Positions 43,487 to 52,944 of a stretch of 64,000 nt of DNA are shown one piece after another. The notes under the pieces are model-generated. The model saw nothing but the letters and a program-made list of their open reading frames with translations, was not told the origin of the DNA and made no database searches. Every line of letters starts with the position of its first letter. Positions within the stretch are counted from its first letter, which is position 1. The stretch comes from Myroides sp. N17-2 (lineage in GTDB: Bacteria; Bacteroidota; Bacteroidia; Flavobacteriales; Flavobacteriaceae). A program made the position numbers and the translations under genes. The stretch spans positions 1 through 64,000 of the forward strand of contig NZ_NSGJ01000005.1 in assembly GCF_002286775.1 (NCBI RefSeq), written 5' to 3'.

Positions 43487-43517
43487 TTGTGAAGATAGGG
43501 GGTAAACCTTATCTTTG
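43487..43517 (+). promoter_or_regulatory. Promoter TTG-N20-TATCTTTG
   Basis: TTG at 43487-43489 and TATCTTTG at 43510-43517. Precedes the S41 peptidase gene with a leader of about 95 bases. Confidence 0.65.
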
Positions 43518-43619
43518 TAGACTAGATTAATAAAGAATCACTAAGACAAATGTTTTAGCTCTACACTTTTTTAAATGAGAGAGATTCTTTATTTTTAAAT
43601 AATTTAATTGAGAAGAGGA

Positions 43620-45128
43620 ATGATTAAAAAAGGTTTATTATTAATTGCCTTACTATTGAGTAGCTCCGTTGTTATTGGACAAAAGAAGTACTCAGAACTT
43701 ACTAAAGAGGATTATTTAAATGATTTTGATATTCTTATAAATATTATAAAGAACCAACACCCTAATCCATTTCGTAGTATTACTGCGAAAGAGTTTGATA
43801 AGAAGGTGGCTGAGATTAGAAGTAACCTAGAGAAGAATCCTTCTTATGGGAACTTTTTGTTGTCTAATCCTATTCCCTTAATTCACGATGCTCATTCCTC
43901 TCTAAGTACAGATAGTACGATATTTGAGGATTTTACGAAAGAGGCGACTTTCTTTCCGGTAAATACGATTGTGTATGAGGGTAAGGTGTTTGTGAATCAA
44001 CATAATCCTGTTCTACCTGCGGGTAGTATTATCACAGCTGTTAATGATGTTAAGTCTAAAGCCTATTTAGATAGAATAAATGTGACTACAGATGGACAGA
44101 TAGTAGCTGATGACGCTAAGGACTTCTCGTTCTACGTATCACTGATGAATCCCGGTGCAGAAGAATTTAAGATCGCTTATCAAGATACACTGAATGCTCC
44201 AGAGCAGAAGGAAGTAGTGATGAAGTCGGTTAACTATTCTCGTAATTACTATAATGTACAGAAGGCAATATTGCCTGTAGATGTGATTAGTTATTCTTAT
44301 GGGATTTATGGACGTAAGATCACTGATGATACTTACTTCCTGACTATTAAGACGTTTGCTTTTTCTGAAGAGTTCGCTTATCAGAAGTTGAGTACTTTCT
44401 TTGAGAAGCTAAATGCGGATGGAGTGAAGAACTTAATCATTGATGTTAGAGGTAATGGAGGAGGTTTTCTTAGTAATATTCCTTTGTTTTACTCTTTTAT
44501 TTCAAAAGATAAAGTGTTTAAGAATAGCTATCGCTATGCTACTAAGGTAGTGGAGATCAATGTGCGTGAGAATTTAATCGATGCGAGTGGAAGACAGTAT
44601 TCTGATATGGACATTAAGAATATGAACAACTTTATGTTCCAACGTTATGACAAGAGTACAGTAGAGGGGGATGAATATTACTATGGTAATAACCGTCTAG
44701 ATGAGTCTTATGTAGAGAACTATCCTCGTGACCGTTACTTCTTTGAAGGAAATACAATGTTATTAATAGATAATAATACGGTGTCAGCAGCAGCATACTT
44801 TGCTTCTTTATTTAAGGAAAATAACAGAGGTGCTATCATCGGTCAAGAGACTCGTACGTGTAGTAACTTCACTACAGCTTCTTGGTTTATCAACTATAAA
44901 TTGCCTAACACGCAGACGATTGTAGATTTGCCTCGTTCTGAAGTGTTCTTTAATAATTTAATTAGTACTAAAGAAGGATGCCGTGGAGTACTTCCTGATT
45001 ATAGTGTAGATGAAAAAGCATTCTATAAAAGCTTAATCAATGAGCAAGATCCTGAGTTGACCTTTGCTTTAGATTTACTAAAAAGACAAGCACAGAACGT
45101 AGAGTTAAAGAGTATAGACGCTAATTAA
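43620..45128 (+). CDS. S41-family secreted serine peptidase
   Basis: About 502 residues from the ATG at 43620 (an in-frame TTG lies four codons earlier). Signal peptide ends SSVVIGQ. An N-terminal helical segment (YLNDFDILINIIKNQHPNPF) precedes the C-terminal tail-specific-protease domain with LIIDVRGNGGGF (about 280-291) and the catalytic-Ser helix NNTVSAAAYFASLF (about 378-391). No clear PDZ motif is seen. It belongs to the flavobacterial periplasmic S41 group, with peptide or misfolded-protein substrates. A palindromic repeat follows its stop. Confidence 0.9.
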   Translation: MIKKGLLLIALLLSSSVVIGQKKYSELTKEDYLNDFDILINIIKNQHPNPFRSITAKEFDKKVAEIRSNLEKNPSYGNFLLSNPIPLIHDAHSSLSTDSTIFEDFTKEATFFPVNTIVYEGKVFVNQHNPVLPAGSIITAVNDVKSKAYLDRINVTTDGQIVADDAKDFSFYVSLMNPGAEEFKIAYQDTLNAPEQKEVVMKSVNYSRNYYNVQKAILPVDVISYSYGIYGRKITDDTYFLTIKTFAFSEEFAYQKLSTFFEKLNADGVKNLIIDVRGNGGGFLSNIPLFYSFISKDKVFKNSYRYATKVVEINVRENLIDASGRQYSDMDIKNMNNFMFQRYDKSTVEGDEYYYGNNRLDESYVENYPRDRYFFEGNTMLLIDNNTVSAAAYFASLFKENNRGAIIGQETRTCSNFTTASWFINYKLPNTQTIVDLPRSEVFFNNLISTKEGCRGVLPDYSVDEKAFYKSLINEQDPELTFALDLLKRQAQNVELKSIDAN

Positions 45129-45145
45129 GAATTGTTTGTACTCAT

Positions 45146-45299
45146 ACCTCAAATCTGTAACTACCATTTACTGTGAATTAATTCTACTTTACATAGCTTC
45201 AATTAGCTCTAAAACCACACTACAGTGTGCTTTAATCGCTAATCTTGCTCTGTTTTGTACAATTTATTCTCGTTTAAACGTTATCTGCAGATTTAAGGT
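45146..45299. repeat. Palindromic repeat family 1, full-length copy
   Basis: 154 bp, close to identical with 16370-16523, with centre CACACTACAGTGTG at 45216-45229 exactly midway. Left end ACCTCAAATCTGTA differs by two bases from the perfect TIR; right end is TGCAGATTTAAGGT. A 62-codon open frame across it is chance. Confidence 0.9.
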
Positions 45300-45326
45300 T
45301 ATACTATCTGCTTTGAGAATATAAAT

Positions 45327-46037
45327 ATGTTAGAAAGAATTACCACATTACCTATTAGTGAATTAATTGTCTTTAGTTTATTACTAAACCTCTTTCTCTA
45401 TGGGCTTTCTATTGGTTTATATCTCCTATTACAGAAGTACACGTGCAGTACTTATATACAAGAAGAACAGCAGGCTATCACAGGTAGAGATATTCGGCTG
45501 TCTCTGTTTACTATTGTGTGTAATGCCATTGTATTCTTGTTAGGTGTATGGCTTTATAAGCATGGAATTATTAATGTCAGTGAGCAGAGTACAGTATGGA
45601 TTATTATCCTGCAGACTATTGGATTAATTGTCGGTATGGACTTCTTGATGTATGTGTTTCACCGTTTAGCACATATTCCTATCTTTTATTCTTTAGCGCA
45701 CGTTAGACATCACGAACACAGCAGTGTGAATGCGATTAGTCTATTCGTTCTACACCCGATCGAAGCTATTGGTTTCGGACTTTTGATAGTGGTGTTGTTA
45801 TATCTATTCACTTTTGATGTAATGGCTGTCACACTATATTTAATCATTAATTTATTATGGGGTACGATAGGGCATATCGATAAAGATATCTTTAAGGGAA
45901 CCTTATTTGAGCGTATCAGTCGCGATGTCCTATGTTTAACGGTATTTCACAATATTCACCACCAAGATCCTGATAGCAACTACGGTTTTTACACTTTATT
46001 TTGGGACAAATGCTTTAAAACGTACCGAAAAGTGTAA
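45327..46037 (+). CDS. Sterol desaturase / fatty acid hydroxylase superfamily membrane enzyme
   Basis: A 236-residue di-iron membrane oxygenase. Three or four membrane segments flank the histidine clusters HRLAH (about 112-116), HVRHHEH (about 125-131) and HNIHH (about 211-215), which ligate the two irons. Members hydroxylate or desaturate lipids, for example fatty acids, carotenoids or alkylglycerols. It sits alone, so the lipid is not known. The start is 28 bp after a palindromic repeat. Confidence 0.9.
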   Translation: MLERITTLPISELIVFSLLLNLFLYGLSIGLYLLLQKYTCSTYIQEEQQAITGRDIRLSLFTIVCNAIVFLLGVWLYKHGIINVSEQSTVWIIILQTIGLIVGMDFLMYVFHRLAHIPIFYSLAHVRHHEHSSVNAISLFVLHPIEAIGFGLLIVVLLYLFTFDVMAVTLYLIINLLWGTIGHIDKDIFKGTLFERISRDVLCLTVFHNIHHQDPDSNYGFYTLFWDKCFKTYRKV

Positions 46038-46250
46038 TATGTGCTCTGCAAGTAGTTGATTTATAGTGAGAAACTCTTTTTAGTGCGTGCATTTTTATGT
46101 ATTTATATCTCTTTTCTTTCTTGTTTTATTATCATAAGTTATTGATTTTTAATAATTAATGATAAGTGCAGTGGTAGAATATTTCGATAAACACACTCTT
46201 TTTTGTTAATATTGGAAACGGAAATTAGTCAGATAATCAATTGGAATTCG

Positions 46251-46258
46251 TAAATTTG
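46251..46258 (+). promoter_or_regulatory. -7 element TAAATTTG
   Basis: TAnnTTTG match 57 bp before the ATG at 46315. Confidence 0.4.
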
Positions 46259-46314
46259 ATATTCGCACCTTACTATTGATAGTATTAAGATGTGATTGTA
46301 ATTAAAATGCTATT

Positions 46315-47442
46315 ATGAAAAAGAGTATTGTTGTATTGATGTTAGGACTAGGTGGAGTTATCTACGCTCAGGAGGCTACTGCATTAAGTAATGTTTCTAA
46401 AACGGATACATTGAAGTTAAGAGATATTACGTATGTTTTAGAGAGTTCTGTTCTTAATGACTCTCTAGATATTGTAGAGGAAAGAAGTGCGATGCCTGCT
46501 ATACATACACCGTTAAATAGTCGTCTAAAATATATTGCTACTACTGATGAGGGATTTAAGCCATTTATCAGTTTAGATAGTAAACAGGATAGTATAGTAC
46601 TTGTGTCTAAGTATATCAAAGGAGAGCTAGAGAGTGGAGTAGTGGTAGAAGATAATGGAGCAGAGGATCTAGCGGTGGTACATTACACAGATTTTAAACC
46701 TGTGACTAGGTATATAACCAATAGTGATTATCACTTCTATATGTATGCGAGTAGTGAAATAGAGAAAAACGATGCGCTTAGAGATCAGTTTGACAATTTA
46801 GATGAAGGAGAGTTACTTCCCTATAAACAAAGCTATGTAAATGATAAATGGACATCGTGGAATGGTAATCTTACAGAGAGTCAAGTGAATATAGATGGGC
46901 TATCTACTCCTGCTACTTTATACAGTTCTTTAGATGAGAATAAGGAGAAAATGATGTGGAAGATAATAGGAAAAGATAATGTACTGTCTTATGTCTTCAT
47001 CGAAAAAGAGAAAGGGATAACTACTGTGTATGAACAATCTTTTAAGAAGGAGGGGAGTAAACTAGTGGCTTCACCACTGAATACAGCTTCTATGATTAAT
47101 GTAGGTTTTGATAAAAAACGTGTAACGGCTAAGACAGAAAAAGGGAAGAGTATCTCGGATATCTACTTCGAAAACTTCGGTAAGAGAGAGTGGAAGAAGC
47201 CTAATCAGTATATCTTTGATTACAAAAGAAAATCAGATAAGAAAGATACGCGTACTAGAGTGGTCTTAGATAAGAGTATCGCTCCTGATACGATCTTCTT
47301 TGATTTTATCGTGGCGTTAGCGAATAACCCAGAATTATTTAGAAGAGATGTACATTTAAAGGATTTCTCTTATGAACAAATACTAAACAAAAAGATTATA
47401 GTACTTAATGCCTCGGTAAAGGCACTGTACACATTAGAATAA
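46315..47442 (+). CDS. Secreted hypothetical protein
   Basis: A 375-residue protein with signal peptide 1-18 (ends GVIYAQ). The mature part is Ser/Asp/Lys-rich and beta-leaning (DKWTSWNGNLTESQVNIDG, KEKGITTVYEQSFKKEGSK) with no domain I recognise and no lipobox. Its own promoter and terminator make it a single-gene unit. Probably periplasmic. Confidence 0.7.
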   Translation: MKKSIVVLMLGLGGVIYAQEATALSNVSKTDTLKLRDITYVLESSVLNDSLDIVEERSAMPAIHTPLNSRLKYIATTDEGFKPFISLDSKQDSIVLVSKYIKGELESGVVVEDNGAEDLAVVHYTDFKPVTRYITNSDYHFYMYASSEIEKNDALRDQFDNLDEGELLPYKQSYVNDKWTSWNGNLTESQVNIDGLSTPATLYSSLDENKEKMMWKIIGKDNVLSYVFIEKEKGITTVYEQSFKKEGSKLVASPLNTASMINVGFDKKRVTAKTEKGKSISDIYFENFGKREWKKPNQYIFDYKRKSDKKDTRTRVVLDKSIAPDTIFFDFIVALANNPELFRRDVHLKDFSYEQILNKKIIVLNASVKALYTLE

Positions 47443-47448
47443 TATCTT

Positions 47449-47479
47449 AAATAAAGTCTGCTAAATAGCAGGCTTTATT
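47449..47479 (+). terminator. Terminator
   Basis: Stem AATAAAGTCTGCT / AGCAGGCTTTATT with one mismatch, loop AAAT. Confidence 0.82.
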
Positions 47480-47591
47480 CGTTTAGGATACTTAGGGATT
47501 ATAAATAACTAGATGTGATTAGTGGTAAGGCATTCTTTTATAGCCAATAAGAGGAAAGAGAAGAGCCTGCTATTTTAACAGATTTATCTTT

Positions 47592-47619
47592 TTGTAGTAA
47601 TTGCCATTTTGTATCTTTA
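47592..47619 (+). promoter_or_regulatory. Promoter-like TTG-N17-TATCTTTA
   Basis: TTG at 47592-47594 and TATCTTTA at 47612-47619, one base off TAnnTTTG, 24 bp before the ATG at 47643. Confidence 0.4.
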
Positions 47620-47642
47620 GCTTGAAAAATTTATTAGCAAAA

Positions 47643-49421
47643 ATGACATATTTAGAAAAACTATCAGAGATACGTTCTTTAATGAAGAGCAAGGGTATAG
47701 ATGGATATATTATTCCTTCGTCGGATCCTCATATTAGTGAATACTTACCAGATTATTACAAGTGTATATCTTGGACATCTGGGTTTAGAGGTTCTGCAGG
47801 AACATTAGTTATAACACAAGACTTCGCTGGGTTATGGACAGATTCTCGTTATTTCGTGCAAGGGCCTGCACAGTTAAAAGGATCGGGCTTTGAGCTAGTA
47901 AAGTTAAAAGTTCAGCATGCTCCAGAGTATGTTAACTGGTTAGGAGATAAATTATCTGCAGGAAGTACAGTAGCATTTGATGGTAATTTAGCATCACTAG
48001 CTGTAGCTAATGCAGTAAAATCAATCTTAGAGCCACTTAATGTAAAAGTAGATGGTCATGTAGATCTATTAGATTTGATCTGGAAAGATAGACCTGCATT
48101 ACCAACAGAACCTACTTATACACTACCTATCTCTATTACAGGACAATCTACTCCTGATAAGATAGCTGCAGTACGCAAAGTATTAAAACAAAAAAGAGCA
48201 ACATCACATTTGATTTCTTCATTAGATGATCTTGCTTGGGTATTAAATATAAGAGGAACAGATGTGAAGTGTAATCCTGTTACACTTGGATTTGCTTTCA
48301 TCAGTCAAGATAAATCAATCTTGTTTATTGACTCTAAAAAGTTAGATAAGGGAACAGCTGAAGAATTACAAGGATATGGTATTCTTATCAAGCCTTATGA
48401 AGAAGTAAGAAACTACCTTAAGTCATTAAGTGCAAGTGAGACAATCTTATTGGATCCTAAACGCACTTGTTTTGCTACATATGATTCTGTGCCTGCTAAT
48501 GTGAAAATATTAGAAGATATGAATCCGTCTACAATGCTTAAGGCTGTTAAGAATGAAGTAGAGCTTAACCATGAGAGACAAGCGATGGTTAATGACGGTG
48601 TGGCTTTAACGAAGTTCTTTAAGTGGATCGAAGAGAATGTAGCTTCTGGACAATTATCAGAGATGAGCATTGCGGATCATTTGAGAGGATTACGTGCAGA
48701 ACAACCTGGATTTAAAGATATCAGCTTTGATACTATCGCTGGATATAAAGATCACGGTGCACTACCTCATTATAAAGCAGAGCTAGATAGTAACTATATG
48801 TTAGAAGCTAAAGGATTATTATTAGTAGATTCAGGTGGGCAGTATGAAACTGGTACTACAGATATCACTCGTGTAATCTCTCTAGGGCAACTAACTCAAG
48901 AGGAGAAAGAGGATTATACTTATGTACTAAAAGGTACAATAGAAGGATCTATGGCTATCTTCACTAAAGGAACTAGAGGTTATCAGATAGATGCTATCAC
49001 TCGTCGTCCTATCTGGGCGTCTATGCGTAATTATGGACACGGTACTGGACATGGTGTAGGGTTTTTCCTTAATGTACATGAAGGACCACATACTTTTAAT
49101 GGAGCGGCAGTAGATATCGCTATTGAGACAGGTATGGTGAGTTCTATAGAGCCAGGATTATATAGAGAAGGTAAACACGGTATCCGTATTGAAAATTTAG
49201 TGGTAGCAAGAGATATTAGTTCTAATCAGTTCGGTGACTTTATGGACTTCGAAACGATTACAATCTGTTATATCGCAACTGATTTAGTAGATAAGTCTCT
49301 ATTAGATCAAGTACATATCGATTGGTTGAACAATTACAACCAATGGGTGTATGAATCATTAGAATCTAAATTATCACCTGTAGAAGCAGCGTGGTTAAAA
49401 GAGAAAACAAAAGCAATTTAG
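47643..49421 (+). CDS. Aminopeptidase P (Xaa-Pro aminopeptidase), M24B family
   Basis: A 592-residue cytosolic metallopeptidase that removes an N-terminal residue preceding proline. It has the three-part eukaryote-like layout: two creatinase-like N domains (about 1-300) and a C-terminal pita-bread domain. The metal ligands are visible in order: two Asp in LLLVDSGGQYETGTTDITRV, His in YGHGTGHGVG, Glu in MVSSIEPGLY and Glu in IRIENLV. An open frame reaches 14 codons further upstream, across the promoter-like site; the ATG at 47643 (MTYLEKLSEIRSLM) is preferred. Confidence 0.94.
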   Translation: MTYLEKLSEIRSLMKSKGIDGYIIPSSDPHISEYLPDYYKCISWTSGFRGSAGTLVITQDFAGLWTDSRYFVQGPAQLKGSGFELVKLKVQHAPEYVNWLGDKLSAGSTVAFDGNLASLAVANAVKSILEPLNVKVDGHVDLLDLIWKDRPALPTEPTYTLPISITGQSTPDKIAAVRKVLKQKRATSHLISSLDDLAWVLNIRGTDVKCNPVTLGFAFISQDKSILFIDSKKLDKGTAEELQGYGILIKPYEEVRNYLKSLSASETILLDPKRTCFATYDSVPANVKILEDMNPSTMLKAVKNEVELNHERQAMVNDGVALTKFFKWIEENVASGQLSEMSIADHLRGLRAEQPGFKDISFDTIAGYKDHGALPHYKAELDSNYMLEAKGLLLVDSGGQYETGTTDITRVISLGQLTQEEKEDYTYVLKGTIEGSMAIFTKGTRGYQIDAITRRPIWASMRNYGHGTGHGVGFFLNVHEGPHTFNGAAVDIAIETGMVSSIEPGLYREGKHGIRIENLVVARDISSNQFGDFMDFETITICYIATDLVDKSLLDQVHIDWLNNYNQWVYESLESKLSPVEAAWLKEKTKAI

Positions 49422-49455
49422 TAGCTTTACATTGTAATTCTACTTTAGTGGTTAT

Positions 49456-49493
49456 AAAAAAAGGTTGGTTCATTAGATGAGCCAACCTTTTTT
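49456..49493. terminator. Bidirectional terminator
   Basis: Long stem AAAAAAGGTTGGTTCAT / ATGAGCCAACCTTTTTT with one mismatch between convergent genes. Confidence 0.92.
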
Positions 49494-49527
49494 AATTACA
49501 AAAAATTTAAAAACAATTTAAAAACAA

Positions 49528-50391
49528 TTATGTGTGTATAACATTTGAATAGCGAATAATAGGTGCGTGCCCATTACTTTCGAATGTCTGATACTTCTGA
49601 ATTAAAAAGTCTGAAGACTGATACCCACAAGTATCAGCTATCTCCTTAAATGAATTCTTCGTGAAGAATACCATTTCTAAACTCTGAATATACTTTCTCT
49701 TTTCGTGGAATGCTAAATACTCTTCCCCAAAGAAGTATACAAAGTCATTATTAAAGTTGTCTAGAGCTAATCCCTTTGTTGATAAAGCAAGAACTAACTC
49801 CTCTTTACTATTTACTTTATTAGTTGCTAACTCTTTATATAAGGTCATATATTTCGCCTTATCTTTCATATAGAAGTCAATATCTAATAGAGAGTCAATA
49901 TGTTCATTGCGCAGATTTAAATAGAAAAGGTTAAGTACTATCTCTCCGCGTTTAGAATCTTTAAAGAATGTTCCCCCTAGTCCACATAGTCTATTCTTTC
50001 TGTTTAAACAGTTGAATTTGATATAGTGGTATTGATCACTACTTAGATTTTTGAACAAATTAGACAAGTCATTAGAAAGTACCTTGTTTATTTGTTCTTT
50101 AACGTCAGGAGTAATTTTCTCGAAGTTAACTTCTCTTATCTGATTAAAGTTGTTGTCTAAAACTAATGAGAAAGATTGTGCATACTGAATGTCTTGTTGA
50201 TGCTCTTTTATTGTAGCATAGTTAATATGCATTAATGATTCGAATAACGTGGTGCTCATTGAATCAAAATAGTTGTAATGAAATCTTTGCCAAGCTAAAG
50301 AATGCTTGTTAGCATTAATGTTGAGTTTTGCGAATTTCTCTATGAACTCTCCGAAAACATCCGTGAGTTCTTCAAATAATTCAAGTGTCAT
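49528..50391 (-). CDS. Hypothetical protein with a degenerate AraC-like helix-turn-helix
   Basis: A 287-residue soluble protein. The first about 220 residues are helical with no known domain (a PAS- or LuxR-sensor-like role is possible). Near the C terminus, FKEIADTCGYQSSDFLIQKYQTF (about 247-269) resembles the second helix-turn-helix of AraC regulators, but the first unit is weak or absent and the usual Phe-Gly signature is altered. It may be a one-unit DNA-binding regulator. Monocistronic. Confidence 0.6.
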   Translation of the reverse strand: MTLELFEELTDVFGEFIEKFAKLNINANKHSLAWQRFHYNYFDSMSTTLFESLMHINYATIKEHQQDIQYAQSFSLVLDNNFNQIREVNFEKITPDVKEQINKVLSNDLSNLFKNLSSDQYHYIKFNCLNRKNRLCGLGGTFFKDSKRGEIVLNLFYLNLRNEHIDSLLDIDFYMKDKAKYMTLYKELATNKVNSKEELVLALSTKGLALDNFNNDFVYFFGEEYLAFHEKRKYIQSLEMVFFTKNSFKEIADTCGYQSSDFLIQKYQTFESNGHAPIIRYSNVIHT

Positions 50392-50717
50392 AATTAAGTC
50401 GTTTGATTAGTTAGGTTTTGTTTTGGAAATTTATATAATTTTTTAATAAAAACAAACAAGTTTTTTTTAATTCTTTTATTTGGAATGATGTAAAAATTAT
50501 ACAATGCAATAAAATTCTTTAATTCTATTGCATTATAGTTAAAAAGGGTATAGTGCGTTAAAGTCAGTAGTACTGTGATTTAAGAAGAATAGGGTATAAG
50601 TAAAGTTACCTCTAAATAGAAGTAGTTTGTATGGTTTGGGCAGGAGGCTCTATACTCGAGTATTTAACATTTGGAAGGTGTTTATTGTCTATTTATGACA
50701 GGAAAATGAAAACAAAA
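50392..50717. other. Intergenic, nothing recognised
   Basis: AT-rich leader side of the minus-strand gene; poly-A/T stretches only. Confidence 0.35.
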
Positions 50718-50743
50718 AAGCCGATTACGTGAGTAATCGGCTT
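50718..50743 (-). terminator. Terminator for the GNAT gene
   Basis: Perfect 11-bp stem AAGCCGATTAC / GTAATCGGCTT, loop GTGA. The T run (TTTTTT) follows on the minus strand, so it ends transcripts running through the adjacent palindromic repeat. Confidence 0.85.
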
Positions 50744-50762
50744 GTAGGAAGTATTAATCTAG

Positions 50763-50912
50763 AATCAACTTTAGACAAATACTACAAAGCAATTCTACTT
50801 CATAGCTCTTTCATTAGCTCTACAATCATACTATAGTATGATTGAATCACTAATTCAGACCTATTTTGTATAATTACTTTTCGTTTATTTGTCTAACGCA
50901 TATTTTGGGATT
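50763..50912. repeat. Palindromic repeat family 1, full-length copy with diverged ends
   Basis: About 150 bp, centre CATACTATAGTATG at 50827-50840. The inner arms match 38448-38603 closely; outer ends retain TTAGACAAATA / TATTTGTCTAA but the terminal bases have drifted. It reaches the stop codon of the GNAT gene. Confidence 0.85.
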
Positions 50913-51411
50913 AATCTATAGAACCTGTAAAGTTCATTTGTTTACTTAACCATGGTTTGCCATTAGGCAGGTCAAAAAAGCTAGGTGGTACATCAGCGAA
51001 GGTAAATCCTATCTTCTCATAGCATTTAATCGCTCCTTCATTCCAATCGAATACGTTTAGCATTACATTTTCTCTCAATAGTTCTTTACGAGCATATTGC
51101 ACAAAAGACATCATCATTCTCTTGCCATAACCCTTACCACGACTCTCTTTATCACCAACAACTATACGGGCTAACTTGGCGGTATTATTATCCATAAGTA
51201 CTATTTGACCTGCACCGATGACGACATTGTTCTCGGGGTCTATAGCCTTAAAGTACATCGCATTCTTTGTTTTCATAAAGTTGACGATCTGCTGTTCGGT
51301 TAATGGATAAGTAAAAGCTGTCCCTCCAAATTGGACTAATTCATCTTCTAAGAAATTCCAATTAAGCATAAGAGGAATGTCATTAGTAGTAAATGGTTCT
51401 AATATAATCAT
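50911..51411 (-). CDS. GNAT-family N-acetyltransferase
   Basis: A 166-residue acetyl-CoA-dependent transferase. The acetyl-CoA loop is seen as RIVVGDKESRGKGYGKRMM (about 82-100), with VMLNVFDWNEGAIKCYEKIGF (about 117-137) as the C-terminal GNAT block. The substrate (amine, peptide N terminus or antibiotic) cannot be told. The promoter element TATCTTTG is at 51432-51439; the stop codon touches a palindromic repeat. Confidence 0.9.
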   Translation of the reverse strand: MIILEPFTTNDIPLMLNWNFLEDELVQFGGTAFTYPLTEQQIVNFMKTKNAMYFKAIDPENNVVIGAGQIVLMDNNTAKLARIVVGDKESRGKGYGKRMMMSFVQYARKELLRENVMLNVFDWNEGAIKCYEKIGFTFADVPPSFFDLPNGKPWLSKQMNFTGSID

Positions 51412-51431
51412 GTATAATTTTTAATGGGCGG

Positions 51432-51439
51432 CAAAGATA
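51432..51439 (-). promoter_or_regulatory. -7 element TATCTTTG
   Basis: Minus-strand exact match 21 bp before the GNAT start. Confidence 0.55.
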
Positions 51440-51772
51440 AACAACCTTGTGTCTCTATAATCTTGCTTTGTTATAATTAAACACACCTTAACACTGCGTA
51501 AAGTGTTAAAACGAGAATAATTCAAATAACACATACTGTAATTTGTGAATAAAATAGATTATGATAGGTTTTAATCACGAATTGATGTTTTTAGGGATGA
51601 CGTTTATCTATCATAAATGAGGGGGTGTTAGTGATAAACAGTCCTAAATACAGCTATGGCTTGTTTATAAAATATAGAATTATTCAATAAATAACCTGTT
51701 CTAAGCAAAAAACACCTTAATAAAGACAAGGATAAAATAGAAAAGTGGTAAACTTGTATAAAATACAATAAT
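51440..51772. other. Divergent intergenic region with inverted repeat
   Basis: It contains TTAACACT-GCGTAA-AGTGTTAA at 51488-51509, a perfect 8-bp inverted repeat without a T tail, a possible operator. Otherwise AT-rich with no gene. Confidence 0.45.
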
Positions 51773-52834
51773 ATGGCAGGTAATACTTATGGCAATAGGT
51801 TTAGAGTAACTACATTCGGTGAGTCACACGGTGTAGCGATAGGTGGTATTATAGATGGCTGTCCAGCAGGTGTAACGTTAGATTTAGAGGCTATACAACA
51901 GGAGCTAGATAGACGTAAACCAGGGCAATCTAAGATAGTAACACAGCGCAAAGAAGCAGATGAAGTAAAGTTTCTTTCAGGGATATTTGAAGGGAAGACA
52001 ACAGGTACTCCGATAGGCTTTATGATAGAGAATACAAATTCGAAGTCTAAGGATTACGACCATATTAAAGATATTTATCGCCCTAGCCATGCGGATTATG
52101 TATATGATGAGAAGTACGGTCACCGTGATCACAGAGGTGGAGGACGTAGTTCTGCTCGCGAAACGGCAAGTAGAGTAGTGGCAGGTGCTATCGCAAAACA
52201 AGTATTAAAAGACTTGAAGATAACGGCTTATGTAGCTTCTGTAGGAGATATCACAGTAGATAAGCCTTACCAAGAACTAGACTTTAATCATATAGAACAA
52301 AACCCTGTACGCTGTGCTGATCCTGTAAAGGCAGTGCAAATGGAGGAGTTAATTAAAGACATAAAGAAAGACGGTGATTCTATAGGAGGGACTATTATCT
52401 GCGTGGTACAGAACGTTCCAGTGGGGTTAGGAGAACCTGTGTTTGATCGTTTAGATGCTGATTTGGCAAAAGCTATGCTAGGGATCAATGCTGTAAAAGG
52501 AGTAGAGTTTGGTAGAGGATTTGAAGGGACAAAAATGAGAGGGAGTCAGCATAATGATTCTATCTTACCTGACGGCAGTACTACAACAAATAATGCAGGT
52601 GGTATAGTAGGTGGTATTAGTAATGGTATGGATATTTACTTTAGAGTTGCGTTTAAACCAACAGCCACTTTAATGAAAGATCAACAGTCAATCAATACTG
52701 ACCATGAGGTCGTAACTGTACAAGGAAAAGGAAGACACGATGCCTGTGTACTACCACGTGCAGTGCCTATCGTGGAAGCGATGACTGCAATCACGCTACT
52801 AGATTTTTATATAGAACAATTCGGAAGAAAGTAA
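51773..52834 (+). CDS. aroC: Chorismate synthase AroC
   Basis: Last step of the shikimate pathway: anti-1,4-elimination of phosphate from EPSP to chorismate with reduced FMN. The 353 residues have the family signatures [18 protein letters not shown] (17-34), [20 protein letters not shown] (about 118-137) and [16 protein letters not shown] (about 322-337). It is monocistronic, followed by a long terminator hairpin. Confidence 0.97.
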   Translation: MAGNTYGNRFRVTTFGESHGVAIGGIIDGCPAGVTLDLEAIQQELDRRKPGQSKIVTQRKEADEVKFLSGIFEGKTTGTPIGFMIENTNSKSKDYDHIKDIYRPSHADYVYDEKYGHRDHRGGGRSSARETASRVVAGAIAKQVLKDLKITAYVASVGDITVDKPYQELDFNHIEQNPVRCADPVKAVQMEELIKDIKKDGDSIGGTIICVVQNVPVGLGEPVFDRLDADLAKAMLGINAVKGVEFGRGFEGTKMRGSQHNDSILPDGSTTTNNAGGIVGGISNGMDIYFRVAFKPTATLMKDQQSINTDHEVVTVQGKGRHDACVLPRAVPIVEAMTAITLLDFYIEQFGRK

Positions 52835-52893
52835 TAAAAAAGAAGAGTTGAAATAAAGGTAGATAAGCACCTTTACTTCAACTCTTCTTTTTT
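52835..52893. terminator. Long hairpin terminator after aroC
   Basis: Outer stem AAAAAAGAAGAGTTGAA / TTCAACTCTTCTTTTTT with an inner TAAAGGT / ACCTTTA stem; suits both strands. Confidence 0.9.
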
Positions 52894-52944
52894 ATATATA
52901 ATTGTAGGGTTATTAATACCCTTATTAAGAAGAATATTCTTGAG

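Noticed and set aside
45136-45324. 62-codon open frame between the S41 peptidase and the hydroxylase
   Set aside because: It is the read-through of a palindromic repeat and is not kept in the near-identical copy at 16370.
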